Below are positions 34,218-43,630 of a stretch of DNA of 64,000 nt, piece by piece. This DNA comes from Flavobacterium sp. LHD-85 (lineage in GTDB: Bacteria; Bacteroidota; Bacteroidia; Flavobacteriales; Flavobacteriaceae). The first letter of the stretch is position 1. The number at the start of each line of letters is the position of its first letter. A program made the position numbers and the translations under genes. The notes under the pieces are model-generated. The model did no database searches, was not told the DNA's origin, and saw only the letters and a list, made by a program, of their open reading frames with translations. The DNA is taken from the NCBI RefSeq assembly GCF_030929595.1, contig NZ_JAVFVR010000001.1:1-64000 (forward strand). The letters run 5' to 3'.

Positions 34218-35383
34218 TTCAAAACACGATTTACTTGAGAAAAAGCTCTTGTATAATATGGCTCTTTTGTTGAGGAAATCATCACACCTCCATGCGTAGA
34301 TGAATGTACGAATTTAATCTCACCATCAACATTTTCGACAACCATACCCACATGATTTATATGACGTCTGCCATTGGTTCTAAAGAAAATTAAATCGCCT
34401 TTCTGAGCTTCTTCTGAAGCTACTTTTGTTCCTATTCGAGATTGTTCAATTGAACTTCTTGGCAGTTTAATATCAAAATTGCCAAAAGTACAAAACATTA
34501 AACCCGAACAGTCGAAACCTGCTTTTGTTGTTCCGCCCGATCTATATCTAATACCAATATTACCCGTTGCGCTTGCAATAAGCTGATCAATTAATAAAGA
34601 ATAGTCCCCTGTCCTAACAACAGTTGAGTCCCTTTTTATTTCTGGAGCAGTTTCTGCTATTTGACTAGAAGAAACCTCTCCTTGTACATTAGCTTCTTGT
34701 AAAGTTTTTGCCGCCTGAATAGCATCTGCTTTTTCCTTCGGAACACGAATTTTCAACAAATATCCAACTGGCACTTTTCCTTTAATTGATGGATTCTGGC
34801 GTTCTAACTCTGCAACTGTAATACCATATTCTTTAGAAATACCATATTTAGTTTCTTTAGGTTTAACTTCTCTATAAAGTTCCACATCGGTTGAAACCAC
34901 TTCCGAATTAGCTGCAGTTTCACTTGAAGAACTAATATCTGATGCCACGTTATTTGAAGGAATGTTTATTTGCTGTCCTATTTTTAAACCTTCACTTTCC
35001 AGCGATGGATTTGCTTTCTTTAGATCATCAACAGAAACATTATATTTTTTAGAAATTCCCCAAAGCGTTTCTTTGGAAGCTACTTCATGAGTCCCTGACG
35101 CATTTATAGAAGAGGTATTATTATCTGCAACTTCAACATTTTTAGATTTTGTCTTTGCAGTAGTTTTATTTTTATTCGGAATTAAAAGAACTGAATTTAG
35201 TTTTAATATTTTAGGAGCATTTGGATTTGCATCTGCAATGTCTTTTACTTTTACTCCATATTTCTTAGCAATAACAGAAAGGTTATCTCCTTGTGAAATT
35301 TTGTGCTTGATAAAATTATCCTGCGCAAAGACTCCAACACTGAAAAAAAACAATACTATTATTAACCGATAAACCATACTCAC
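34214..35383 (-). CDS. LysM-repeat NlpC/P60 cell wall hydrolase
   Basis: A 389-aa secreted protein. Residues 1-20 are a signal peptide ending VFAQ. Three LysM peptidoglycan-binding repeats follow (about 25-70, 95-142 and 168-213), each with the HKISQGDNLSVIAKKYGV-type pattern. The C-terminal NlpC/P60 domain has catalytic C292 in FDCSGLMF, a histidine in INHVGMVVE and another in FVHSST. The family cleaves gamma-D-Glu to diaminopimelate or related stem-peptide bonds. Its last four bases overlap the convergent receiver gene. A TATATTTG element on the minus strand (35449-35442) lies about 60 bases upstream. Confidence 0.9.
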   Translation of the reverse strand: MSMVYRLIIVLFFFSVGVFAQDNFIKHKISQGDNLSVIAKKYGVKVKDIADANPNAPKILKLNSVLLIPNKNKTTAKTKSKNVEVADNNTSSINASGTHEVASKETLWGISKKYNVSVDDLKKANPSLESEGLKIGQQINIPSNNVASDISSSSETAANSEVVSTDVELYREVKPKETKYGISKEYGITVAELERQNPSIKGKVPVGYLLKIRVPKEKADAIQAAKTLQEANVQGEVSSSQIAETAPEIKRDSTVVRTGDYSLLIDQLIASATGNIGIRYRSGGTTKAGFDCSGLMFCTFGNFDIKLPRSSIEQSRIGTKVASEEAQKGDLIFFRTNGRRHINHVGMVVENVDGEIKFVHSSTHGGVMISSTKEPYYTRAFSQVNRVLN

Positions 35384-35441
35384 TTTCTTAAAGTTTTTAC
35401 ACTTTTTTGTATATTATACATTAATCACAACTCAAAAAAGA

Positions 35442-35449
35442 CAAATATA
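35442..35449 (-). promoter_or_regulatory. -10-type promoter element of the LysM hydrolase gene
   Basis: On the minus strand TATATTTG fits TAnnTTTG and lies 58 bases before the ATG at 35383. No good TTG was found at the expected spacing. Confidence 0.45.
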
Positions 35450-35621
35450 TTGCCTAAAAAGCGAATTTAACTTTTTAAAGTAAAAAAACCTGTATTTTTA
35501 ACAATTATTTTACCTCAAATTAACAGCCTCGGCATAAAAATTGAGCCAACTTTTTGAAAGGCAGTTTTTTATAAAAAGCAGCATTTTAATTCAATATTTA
35601 AACAAAATTAATCCCTCCTAT

Positions 35622-36989
35622 ATGGTTAAAAAAATACTTTTTACTATTCTTCTATTTCCTTTATGCCTAAATGCTCAAACTATAAAAGGAATTGTTAAGT
35701 CTCAAGCCACAGATTCCTTACTTGATGACGCGAACATATATGCTATTCAAAATCAAACAGGAACTTTAACAAATAGCAAGGGAGAGTTTTCATTAAATCT
35801 AAAAGAAAAGACAAAGGACTCGCTTCAAGTTTCCCATATTGGTTTTATAACCGTAAAAATTGCTATTAAAGATTTAAAAAAGATTAATTATATTATTTCA
35901 CTTAAAGAGGATATTGAAAATCTAAATAATGTAGAGGTAAAAATTAAGAAGAGAAAATTAAAATCTAAAATTCATTTTGAGAAACTTGCTCCATTAAAAA
36001 ATGCCGTCTTTTCTTTTGCTTCTTTACTCAATAATGGAAAAATCTATGTTACTGGAGGCGATACTTCCTACAAATCTAATGCTTTCGAAATAGCAAAAAC
36101 AAAAACAAATTCACATGACCCACAGGTATTTATGCCAATTTACTTTCAAGAGTTACGCCGTGAAGAAGGAAGCGCAAAACACAACGGAGATTTTTTGATT
36201 TACGACATTAAAACTAATACCTGGGAAAACTCAAATAAAAAACTCATTAAAAGAGCTTACCATAGTTTACATTTCTATGATAATTCATTTTATATATTTG
36301 GAGGCAAACGAATTTCTCCAAATGCAAAATTTGAATATTTAGAAAATCAAATTGAAATTTTTGATCTTTCCAAAAATGAAATTGCAATAGACAAAACCAA
36401 TCCGCATCAAGCAATTAATTCCTCATCTTTTATTTACAAAGACAATATAATTGTAATGGGAGGCGCTATTAAAACAACTCCAAAAGGAAAAAAGACTTTT
36501 ACAAATAAAACTCATTTTTACAATCTAACTTCTGGCTTATGGTACGAACTATCAGAAATGCCTATTGCTCAAGAAGCAAGCGGAATTTTAATTGACGAAA
36601 AAATTTACCTAATCGGAGGAAACAACGGAAAAGCAATGTCTGAAATTCAAAGTTTTGACTTGATAAATGATAAATGGCTAAATGAAGGAGAATTATTCTC
36701 TGAACTTGAAAAACCAGCAATTGCCTCACAAAACAATCTCATTTATATTTTTGATAGCAAAAAAATATACTTATATGACATTAAAACAAAAGTACTAAAA
36801 GAATTCCTTATTGATATAGATCTAAAATATTCAGCAATGCACATATTTGAAAATAATTTATACATAATTGGAGGACTGTCACAAGACGAACTTAGCAGCA
36901 AGCCTTCTAATAAAACATACTGCGTTGCTTTAAACGAATTTCAGAATACAAGTCCTAGCAGAATCAAAACTTTAATGCAAAAACAATAA
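35622..36989 (+). CDS. secreted kelch-repeat protein with carboxypeptidase-like regulatory domain
   Basis: ATG at 35622 (MVKKILFTILLFPLCLNAQ) begins a clean signal peptide and is preferred over a TTG at 35541; this gives 455 aa. Residues about 20-105 form the CarboxypepD_reg-like beta sandwich common on Bacteroidota surface proteins (IKGIVKSQATDSLLDDANIY, KGEFSLNLK). From about 125 onward are kelch repeats, seen as repeated GGK/GGA/GGN motifs (FYIFGGKRI, IIVMGGAIK, IYLIGGNNG, LYIIGGLSQ), likely a beta-propeller. The function is unknown; a cell-surface binding role is plausible. A terminator at 37003-37030 follows. Confidence 0.82.
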   Translation: MVKKILFTILLFPLCLNAQTIKGIVKSQATDSLLDDANIYAIQNQTGTLTNSKGEFSLNLKEKTKDSLQVSHIGFITVKIAIKDLKKINYIISLKEDIENLNNVEVKIKKRKLKSKIHFEKLAPLKNAVFSFASLLNNGKIYVTGGDTSYKSNAFEIAKTKTNSHDPQVFMPIYFQELRREEGSAKHNGDFLIYDIKTNTWENSNKKLIKRAYHSLHFYDNSFYIFGGKRISPNAKFEYLENQIEIFDLSKNEIAIDKTNPHQAINSSSFIYKDNIIVMGGAIKTTPKGKKTFTNKTHFYNLTSGLWYELSEMPIAQEASGILIDEKIYLIGGNNGKAMSEIQSFDLINDKWLNEGELFSELEKPAIASQNNLIYIFDSKKIYLYDIKTKVLKEFLIDIDLKYSAMHIFENNLYIIGGLSQDELSSKPSNKTYCVALNEFQNTSPSRIKTLMQKQ

Positions 36990-37002
36990 AAGATTAGTAA
37001 TT

Positions 37003-37030
37003 AAAAAGCCCCGTTTTCACAGGGCTTTCA
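37003..37030. terminator. intrinsic terminator between kelch and aconitase genes
   Basis: AAAGCCC (37005-37011) pairs with GGGCTTT (37022-37028). Flanking A/T runs allow use from both sides between the convergent genes. Confidence 0.7.
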
Positions 37031-37050
37031 TATTATATAAAATTCAAATA

Positions 37051-39315
37051 CTAAGCTTTACCAGCCGCAATTAAGTTTAATGCAGAACCTGCAACAAACC
37101 AGCCAATCTGTCCTTCATTATAAGTATGGTTTGCCAAGATAATATCCTTTGTACCATCTGCATGAACAAATTCTAATGTCAATGGTTTGCCTGGAGCGAA
37201 TTCTGTTAAATCTAAGAAGTTAATTGTATCATCTTCTTGTATTTTATCGTAATCTGCTTCGTTCGCAAATGTCAATCCTAAAAGACCTTGTTTTTTAAGG
37301 TTTGTTTCATGGATACGAGCAAAAGATTTCACCAATACGGCTTTCACACCTAAGAAACGCGGTTCCATAGCTGCATGCTCGCGAGAAGATCCTTCTCCGT
37401 AATTGTGATCTCCAACTACAATTGATGGAACTCCAGCCGCTTTGTATGCACGTGCAACCGCAGGAACAGCATCATATTGACCTGTCAATTGATTCTTAAC
37501 AGAGTTTGTTTTTTGATTGTAAGCATTCACAGCACCAATCAACATATTGTTTGAAATATTATCCAAGTGCCCACGGAAACGCAACCAAGGTCCAGCCATT
37601 GAAATGTGATCTGTAGTACATTTACCAAATGCTTTAATTAGCAATTTAGCGCCCGTAATGTTTTTACCATCCCAAGCATCAAACGGAGCTAATAATTGCA
37701 AACGCTCTGAAGCTGGATTAACCACTACTTGAACACTTGAGCCATCTTCAGCTGGAGCTTGAAATCCTGGATCTTCAGCATAGAAACCTTTTGCAGGAAG
37801 TTCATCTCCAGTTGGCTCATCAAGCATTACTTCTTCTCCATCTTCGTTAATTAATTTATCTGTTAATGGATTAAAACTTAAATCACCAGCAATCGCCATT
37901 GCAGTTACCAACTCTGGAGACCCCACAAAAGCAAGTGTATTTGGATTACCATCTGCACGTTTTGAAAAGTTACGGTTAAAAGAATGGACAATTGTATTTC
38001 TTTCTTCTTTTTCTGCTCCTTCTCGATCCCACATACCAATACATGGTCCGCAAGCATTCGCAAAAACGGTTGCTCCAATTTTATGAAATGTATCGATAAA
38101 CCCATCTCTTTCAATAGTCGAACGAACTACTTCAGAACCTGGAGTAATAGTAAACTCAGCTTTTGTCTTTAAGTTTTTATCTGCAACTTGTCTTGCTAAA
38201 GAAGCTGCACGAGAAATATCTTCGTAAGAAGAATTTGTACAAGATCCTATTAAACCAACTTGAATTTGTAATGGCCAGTTATTTTTGATTGCTTCTTCTT
38301 TCATTTTAGAAATTGGAGTCGCTAAATCTGGAGTAAAAGGACCATTTAAATGTGGCTCTAATGTAGATAAATTAATTTCGATTACTTGATCAAAATATTT
38401 TTCAGGGTTTGCATAAACTTCTGGATCTCCTGTTAAGTAAGAAGCGATTTTATCTGCAGCATCAGCTACTTCTGCTCTATTTGTAGAACGAAGATAACGG
38501 CTCATTGAATCATCATATCCAAAAGTTGAAGTTGTAGCTCCAATTTCAGCTCCCATATTACAGATTGTTCCTTTACCTGTACATGACATAGCAGTAGCTC
38601 CTTCGCCAAAATATTCTACAATGGCGCCAGTACCACCTTTTACAGTAAGAATACCAGCTACTTTAAGAATAACGTCTTTAGGTGCTGTCCATCCAGATAA
38701 CTTGCCAGTTAATTTAACTCCGATAAGTTTAGGAAATTTAAGCTCCCAAGCCATTCCAGACATAACGTCTACAGCATCTGCTCCACCAACACCAATTGCC
38801 ACCATTCCTAAACCACCTGCATTTACAGTATGAGAATCGGTACCAATCATCATTCCTCCAGGAAATGCATAATTTTCAAGCACAACTTGATGAATAATTC
38901 CAGCTCCTGGCTTCCAGAAACCAATTCCGTATTTATTAGAAACAGAAGACAAGAAATCAAAAACTTCATTACTTTGTGTTTTTGCTCTAGCTAAATCGGT
39001 TGCAGCGTCAATTTTTGCCTGAATCAAGTGATCGCAGTGAACTGTTGTAGGAACTGCTACCTTAGATTTTCCTGCATGCATAAACTGTAATAATGCCATT
39101 TGCGCGGTTGCATCTTGACAAGCAACACGATCTGGTGCAAAATCAACATAATCAACTCCTCTTCCAAACGCCTTAGATGGATTTCCTTCCCAAAGGTGAT
39201 TGTATAAAATTTTCTCTGTTAAAGTAAGCGGACGACCAACAATCTCGCGCGCTTTATCAACGCGTGCAGGCATATTTTCGTACACTTTTTTAATCATTTC
39301 GATATCAAAAGCCAT
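37051..39315 (-). CDS. aconitate hydratase, mitochondrial type
   Basis: The ATG at 39315 ([16 protein letters not shown]) is chosen over a TTG at 39354; this gives 754 aa, the length of mature mitochondrial aconitase. It interconverts citrate and isocitrate with a [4Fe-4S] cluster. Cluster ligands are visible in [11 protein letters not shown] and [12 protein letters not shown]. The segments [43 protein letters not shown] and [15 protein letters not shown] match the eukaryotic enzyme more than E. coli AcnA. It lies 123 bases downstream of acnB, from which it is separated by a terminator, so it probably has its own promoter in that gap. The active-site end shows no damage. Confidence 0.95.
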   Translation of the reverse strand: MAFDIEMIKKVYENMPARVDKAREIVGRPLTLTEKILYNHLWEGNPSKAFGRGVDYVDFAPDRVACQDATAQMALLQFMHAGKSKVAVPTTVHCDHLIQAKIDAATDLARAKTQSNEVFDFLSSVSNKYGIGFWKPGAGIIHQVVLENYAFPGGMMIGTDSHTVNAGGLGMVAIGVGGADAVDVMSGMAWELKFPKLIGVKLTGKLSGWTAPKDVILKVAGILTVKGGTGAIVEYFGEGATAMSCTGKGTICNMGAEIGATTSTFGYDDSMSRYLRSTNRAEVADAADKIASYLTGDPEVYANPEKYFDQVIEINLSTLEPHLNGPFTPDLATPISKMKEEAIKNNWPLQIQVGLIGSCTNSSYEDISRAASLARQVADKNLKTKAEFTITPGSEVVRSTIERDGFIDTFHKIGATVFANACGPCIGMWDREGAEKEERNTIVHSFNRNFSKRADGNPNTLAFVGSPELVTAMAIAGDLSFNPLTDKLINEDGEEVMLDEPTGDELPAKGFYAEDPGFQAPAEDGSSVQVVVNPASERLQLLAPFDAWDGKNITGAKLLIKAFGKCTTDHISMAGPWLRFRGHLDNISNNMLIGAVNAYNQKTNSVKNQLTGQYDAVPAVARAYKAAGVPSIVVGDHNYGEGSSREHAAMEPRFLGVKAVLVKSFARIHETNLKKQGLLGLTFANEADYDKIQEDDTINFLDLTEFAPGKPLTLEFVHADGTKDIILANHTYNEGQIGWFVAGSALNLIAAGKA

Positions 39316-39383
39316 AGATTTTTTGTTTTTATTATTCTTTTTTGAACATGACAAGTTACAAAAAATAGAACAATTATTACTAA

Positions 39384-39413
39384 AAAAGCCCGAGTTTTAC
39401 GACTCGGGCTTTT
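39384..39413 (-). terminator. intrinsic terminator after acnB
   Basis: AAAAGCCCGAGT and ACTCGGGCTTTT form a 12-bp stem around a six-base loop, with T-rich sequence following in the minus direction. It lies between the two aconitase genes. Confidence 0.85.
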
Positions 39414-39438
39414 AAAATATTCTTAAATAATCTATCGA

Positions 39439-42210
39439 TTACATAACTAATTGTTTATTAGAAGGAGCGAACTTAGTTAAGTTGATTCCATCTACCGCTG
39501 CAGTATATTCTTCCATAGTTGGAGTTCTACCTAAAATTGTAGAAAGAACTACAACTGGAGTAGAAGAAAGTAATGATTCTCCTTTTTTACCTTCAGCATC
39601 TTCTACAACCCTACCTTGGAAAAGACGAGTTGATGTTGCCATCACCGTATCTCCTTTAGCCGCTTTTTCTTGGTTACCCATACAAAGGTTACATCCAGGA
39701 CGCTCTAAATACAACATGTTTTCGTATTCTGTACGAGCTGCACCTTTAGGAGCATTATCATCAAATTCGAAACCTGAGTATTTTTGTAACACTTCCCAAT
39801 CACCTTCTGCTTTCAATTCATCAACAATGTTGTAAGTTGGAGGAGCAACTACAAGAGGAGCATTAAATTCAACTTTTCCTGTTTGCGCTTCAACGTTTTT
39901 CAACATTTGAGCAAGGATTTTCATATCTCCTTTGTGAACCATACAAGAACCAATAAATCCAAGATCTACTTTTTTCTCTCCACCATAAAAAGACAATGGT
40001 CTGATGGTATCGTGAGTATAACGTTTAGAAACGTCTTTATTATTAACATCTGGGTCAGCGATCATTGGCTCAGCAATTTGATCCAAATCAACTACAACTT
40101 CAGCATAATATTTAGCATTTGCGTCTGGAGTTAAAGCTGGTTTCTCACCAGATTTAATTTCTGCAATTCTCTTATCTGCTTTGTTGATCAATCCTTGAAG
40201 AACTTGTCTGTCGTTATCCATTCCTTTGTCGATCATGATTTGGATTCTGCCTTTAGCGATTTCCAATGATTCAATCAAAGTATCGTCTTCTGAAATACAG
40301 ATAGAAGCTTTTGCTTTCATCTCTGCAGTCCAGTCTGTAAATGTAAACGCTTGGTCAGCAGTAAGAGTTCCGATGTGAACCTCAATGATTCTTCCTTGGA
40401 ATACATTCTCACCATTGAATTGCTTAAGCATTTGAGCTTGTGTAGCGTGAACCACATCACGGAAATCCATATAACCTTTCATGTCTCCTTTGAAAGTTAC
40501 TTTTACAGATTCAGGAATTGGCATAGAAGCTTCTCCCGTAGCCAATGCAAGAGCAACAGTTCCTGAGTCAGCACCGAAAGCAACACCTTTAGACATTCTC
40601 GTGTGAGAGTCACCACCAATAATGATTGCCCATTCGTCGATAGTAATATCGTTAAGCACTTTATGGATAACGTCAGTCATTGAATGGTAAACACCTTTTG
40701 GGTCACGAGCTGTGATCAAACCGAAATTGTTCATGAATTTCATCAATTTAGGAATGTTAGCCTGAGCTTTTTTATCCCAAACAGAAGCAGTATGACAACC
40801 AGATTGGTAAGCACCGTCAACAATTGGAGAAATCACTGTAGCTGCCATAGACTCTAATTCCTGAGCAGTCATAAGACCTGTAGTATCTTGAGAACCTACA
40901 ATGTTTACTTCTACACGAACGTCAGAACCAGCATGCAACACTTTTCCTGGAGCAATACCTACAGCATTTTTGTTGAAGATTTTTTCAACTGCAGTTAAAC
41001 CTTGTCCTTCGTTAGAAATTTCTTTAGATGGAGCAAATACAGCAGGAGCTTCAATATCTAATACTTTAGCTGCAAAAGTCTGAAGTTTTTTACCGAATAC
41101 AATTGCATACGATCCTCCAGCTCTAATGAACTCTTTTTTCTGAGGAGTAAATGATCTAGAAATATCAATTAATTCTTGATCACCGTTGTATAATTTTTTA
41201 GTTTGAGTATTAATAGTCAAAACCGTTCCTGTAGCAACAGAATAGGCTTGCTCAAGAATTGGCTCATTATTTTCGTTCAATACTGGTTTTCCATCAGCAC
41301 CAACTTTTTTAACCCAGTTTTTAAGATCAATTCCGATACCTCCAGTTACGTCAACTGTAGTAAGAAAAATTGGAGAAATACCATTTGTACCTCCAACAAT
41401 TGGAGCGATATTTACGAATGGAACATACTCACTTGCTTGTTTTCCTGTCCAAAGCGCCACGTTGTTTACACCTGACATTCTAGAAGAACCAACACCCATT
41501 GTTCCTTTTTCAGCAATTAACATTACGCTTGCATCTGGATGCTTTGCTTGCAATGCCTGAATTTCTTTTTGCGCTTCAGGAGTAATCATACATTTACCGT
41601 GAAGTTCACGGTCAGAACGAGAGTGTGCTTGGTTTCCTGGAGAAAGTAAATCTGTAGAGATATCTCCTTCACCAGCGATATAAGTAACAACTTTAATTTC
41701 TTCTGCTATTTCCGGAAGTTTAGTAAAGAATTCCGCTTTTGCATAACTTTCGATGATTTCTTTAGCGAATGAGTTACCAGCTTTGAATGCTTCTTTCAAA
41801 CGGTCAGTATCTGCATCGTAAAGAAAAACTTGTGTCTTAAGAACATCTGCCGCTTGCTGAGCAATCGCAGCATCATTTCCTAAAGCCAAATCTAACAATA
41901 CCTCAATAGAAGGTCCACCCTTCATGTGTGATAATAATTCAAAAGCAAAAGCTGGAGTGATTTCTTTTACTACAGATTGGCCTAAAATAATTTCTTTTAA
42001 GAACTTAGCTTTTTCACCTGCGGCACTTGTAGTACCAGGTAAAGTATTGTAAATAAAAAACTTAAGAGAGTCTTCGCGATTTGCGTTATCAACATCTTTA
42101 ATTTGAGCAATGATTTCGCTTAATAATTCAGCTCCATCAATTGGTTTAGGGTGTAACCCTTGATTTTTTCTTTCTTCAATTTCTTGAAGGTAATCCTGAT
42201 AAATATTCAT
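39439..42210 (-). CDS. acnB: aconitate hydratase B (2-methylisocitrate dehydratase)
   Basis: A 923-aa aconitase of the AcnB class. The N-terminal HEAT-like domain (MNIYQDYLQEIEERKNQGLH, about 1-160) precedes the swivelling domain and then the three cluster domains, the AcnB order. Cluster ligands appear in DLGFIGSCMVHKGD and GCNLCMGNQEKA; SGCHTASVWDKKAQANIP and GGDSHTRMSKGVAFGADSG (quoted in part) are active-site segments. Length is slightly above E. coli AcnB (865). It acts in the TCA cycle and may also process 2-methylisocitrate. A minus-strand TAAATTTG (42244-42237) lies 26 bases upstream. The adjacent mitochondrial-type aconitase makes this a paired locus. Confidence 0.96.
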   Translation of the reverse strand: MNIYQDYLQEIEERKNQGLHPKPIDGAELLSEIIAQIKDVDNANREDSLKFFIYNTLPGTTSAAGEKAKFLKEIILGQSVVKEITPAFAFELLSHMKGGPSIEVLLDLALGNDAAIAQQAADVLKTQVFLYDADTDRLKEAFKAGNSFAKEIIESYAKAEFFTKLPEIAEEIKVVTYIAGEGDISTDLLSPGNQAHSRSDRELHGKCMITPEAQKEIQALQAKHPDASVMLIAEKGTMGVGSSRMSGVNNVALWTGKQASEYVPFVNIAPIVGGTNGISPIFLTTVDVTGGIGIDLKNWVKKVGADGKPVLNENNEPILEQAYSVATGTVLTINTQTKKLYNGDQELIDISRSFTPQKKEFIRAGGSYAIVFGKKLQTFAAKVLDIEAPAVFAPSKEISNEGQGLTAVEKIFNKNAVGIAPGKVLHAGSDVRVEVNIVGSQDTTGLMTAQELESMAATVISPIVDGAYQSGCHTASVWDKKAQANIPKLMKFMNNFGLITARDPKGVYHSMTDVIHKVLNDITIDEWAIIIGGDSHTRMSKGVAFGADSGTVALALATGEASMPIPESVKVTFKGDMKGYMDFRDVVHATQAQMLKQFNGENVFQGRIIEVHIGTLTADQAFTFTDWTAEMKAKASICISEDDTLIESLEIAKGRIQIMIDKGMDNDRQVLQGLINKADKRIAEIKSGEKPALTPDANAKYYAEVVVDLDQIAEPMIADPDVNNKDVSKRYTHDTIRPLSFYGGEKKVDLGFIGSCMVHKGDMKILAQMLKNVEAQTGKVEFNAPLVVAPPTYNIVDELKAEGDWEVLQKYSGFEFDDNAPKGAARTEYENMLYLERPGCNLCMGNQEKAAKGDTVMATSTRLFQGRVVEDAEGKKGESLLSSTPVVVLSTILGRTPTMEEYTAAVDGINLTKFAPSNKQLVM

Positions 42211-42236
42211 AATAAAGCGGATTTATTTTTTTGAGG

Positions 42237-42244
42237 CAAATTTA
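42237..42244 (-). promoter_or_regulatory. -10-type promoter element of acnB
   Basis: On the minus strand TAAATTTG fits TAnnTTTG, 26 bases before the acnB ATG. The expected TTG is not evident. Confidence 0.45.
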
Positions 42245-42548
42245 AGCATTAAACCCGATAATTAAAAAAAATATAATAGAACAAGCCTTTTCAAAAATTA
42301 TTATTGCTAAAAAACGATTTTCACTGCTTGTTTTTGCTAAAAAATCAATTTTGAATTAAAATAATGAATTATTAATATTTAAAAATCTTTTCTTTAACAA
42401 AGTCGAAATTCGATGTTATAAAGTAAGTAAGTTTTTACTCCTATTTTCACGAAGAATCTTTCTAAATAAGCAATTATAACGTTATAGTTGATCTTTTTGA
42501 CGTCGTTTAAACGTCGCCGATCGATTTTAAAATTCCAAACAAAAACAA

Positions 42549-42577
42549 AAAATCCCGATAATAGTTTATCGGGATTT
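42549..42577 (-). terminator. intrinsic terminator after the MoxR gene
   Basis: AAATCCCGATAA and TTATCGGGATTT form the stem; in the minus direction it is followed by a T-rich run. Confidence 0.85.
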
Positions 42578-42598
42578 AGTATATCTGCTTTGTAAGAA

Positions 42599-43552
42599 TT
42601 ACATCAATTTTTTAATGATTGCTTCCTCTGTAATTCCTTCAGCATCTGCTTTATAATTTTTAATGATTCTGTGTCTCAAGATACCTGTTGCCACCGCCTG
42701 AACATCTTCAATATCTGGCGAAAACTTTCCATTGAAAGCGGCATGTGCTTTTGCTGCTAGAATTAAATTTTGCGAAGCTCTTGGCCCTGCTCCCCAGTCT
42801 AAATAATTCTTTACAAAATCATTAGTCAAAGGATTGTCTGGACGTGTTTTACTTACCAAAGTTACAGCATACTCTATAACATTATCAGCAACTGGAATTC
42901 TACGAATTAAATGCTGAAAATCGATAATTTCCTGCGCACTAAATAACGAATTAATTTCTGTTTTAACATCAGAAGTTGTTCTTTTAACCACTTGAACTTC
43001 TTCCTCAAAAGTTGGATATTCCAATTTAATCGCAAACATAAAACGGTCTAACTGAGCTTCTGGCAAAGGATAAGTTCCTTCTTGCTCAATTGGGTTTTGA
43101 GTTGCTAAAACAAAATAAGGCAAATCTAATTTATGATGTTGTCCAGCAATAGTTACCGATCTCTCTTGCATAGCCTCTAACAATGCCGCTTGCGTTTTTG
43201 GCGGCGTTCTGTTGATCTCGTCAGCTAGAATAATATTAGAGAAAATTGGCCCTTTAATGAATTTGAAGTTTCTATTTTCATCCAAGATTTCACTTCCCAA
43301 AATATCAGAAGGCATCAAATCTGGTGTAAACTGAATTCTTTTAAAATCCAGACCTAAAGCCTGAGACAAAGTATTTATCATTAAGGTTTTTGCTAAACCT
43401 GGAACTCCTATTAAAAGTGCGTGTCCTCCAGAAAATATACAAAGTAAAATTTGATCTACAACGGCGTCCTGCCCTACAATGATTTTCGCTATTTCTTTTT
43501 TTAATTCATTTCTTTTTTGAACTAAATTGTGAATTGCTGTTACGTCAGACAT
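42599..43552 (-). CDS. MoxR family AAA+ ATPase
   Basis: A 317-aa ATPase. Walker A is LLIGVPGLAKTLMI near residues 55-68, Walker B IILADEINRTPPKTQAALLEAM near 108-129, and sensor motifs follow in FVLATQNPIEQEGTYPLPEA. MoxR proteins act as chaperones that help assemble or activate partner complexes, often with a downstream DUF58 gene; no DUF58 gene is present here, the next gene being acnB. It follows the SurA-like gene by 78 bases containing a long-loop terminator-like hairpin. No separate promoter was identified, so partial read-through from that gene is possible. Confidence 0.92.
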   Translation of the reverse strand: MSDVTAIHNLVQKRNELKKEIAKIIVGQDAVVDQILLCIFSGGHALLIGVPGLAKTLMINTLSQALGLDFKRIQFTPDLMPSDILGSEILDENRNFKFIKGPIFSNIILADEINRTPPKTQAALLEAMQERSVTIAGQHHKLDLPYFVLATQNPIEQEGTYPLPEAQLDRFMFAIKLEYPTFEEEVQVVKRTTSDVKTEINSLFSAQEIIDFQHLIRRIPVADNVIEYAVTLVSKTRPDNPLTNDFVKNYLDWGAGPRASQNLILAAKAHAAFNGKFSPDIEDVQAVATGILRHRIIKNYKADAEGITEEAIIKKLM

Positions 43553-43572
43553 TTATGAGTGTATTTAAAATT

Positions 43573-43615
43573 AAAAAGAGTTAATTCTATGAAATCATAA
43601 AACTAACTCTTTTTA
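43573..43615 (-). terminator. long-loop terminator-like hairpin after the SurA gene... upstream MoxR spacer
   Basis: AAAAAGAGTTA and TAACTCTTTTT are separated by about 20 bases and flanked by T/A runs. It lies between the SurA-like gene (ending 43631) and the MoxR gene, in the transcription direction of both, and may be a partial terminator. Confidence 0.6.
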
Positions 43616-43630
43616 TTTATTTATTAAAAC

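Larger units (their letters stand above)
42211..42598. other. 388-base spacer upstream of acnB
   Basis: No coding sequence is seen. It holds the acnB -10-type element, an AT-rich stretch with repeated GCTAAAAAA(C/T) words near 42305-42345 and the MoxR gene terminator at 42549-42577. The remainder shows nothing recognisable. Confidence 0.6.
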
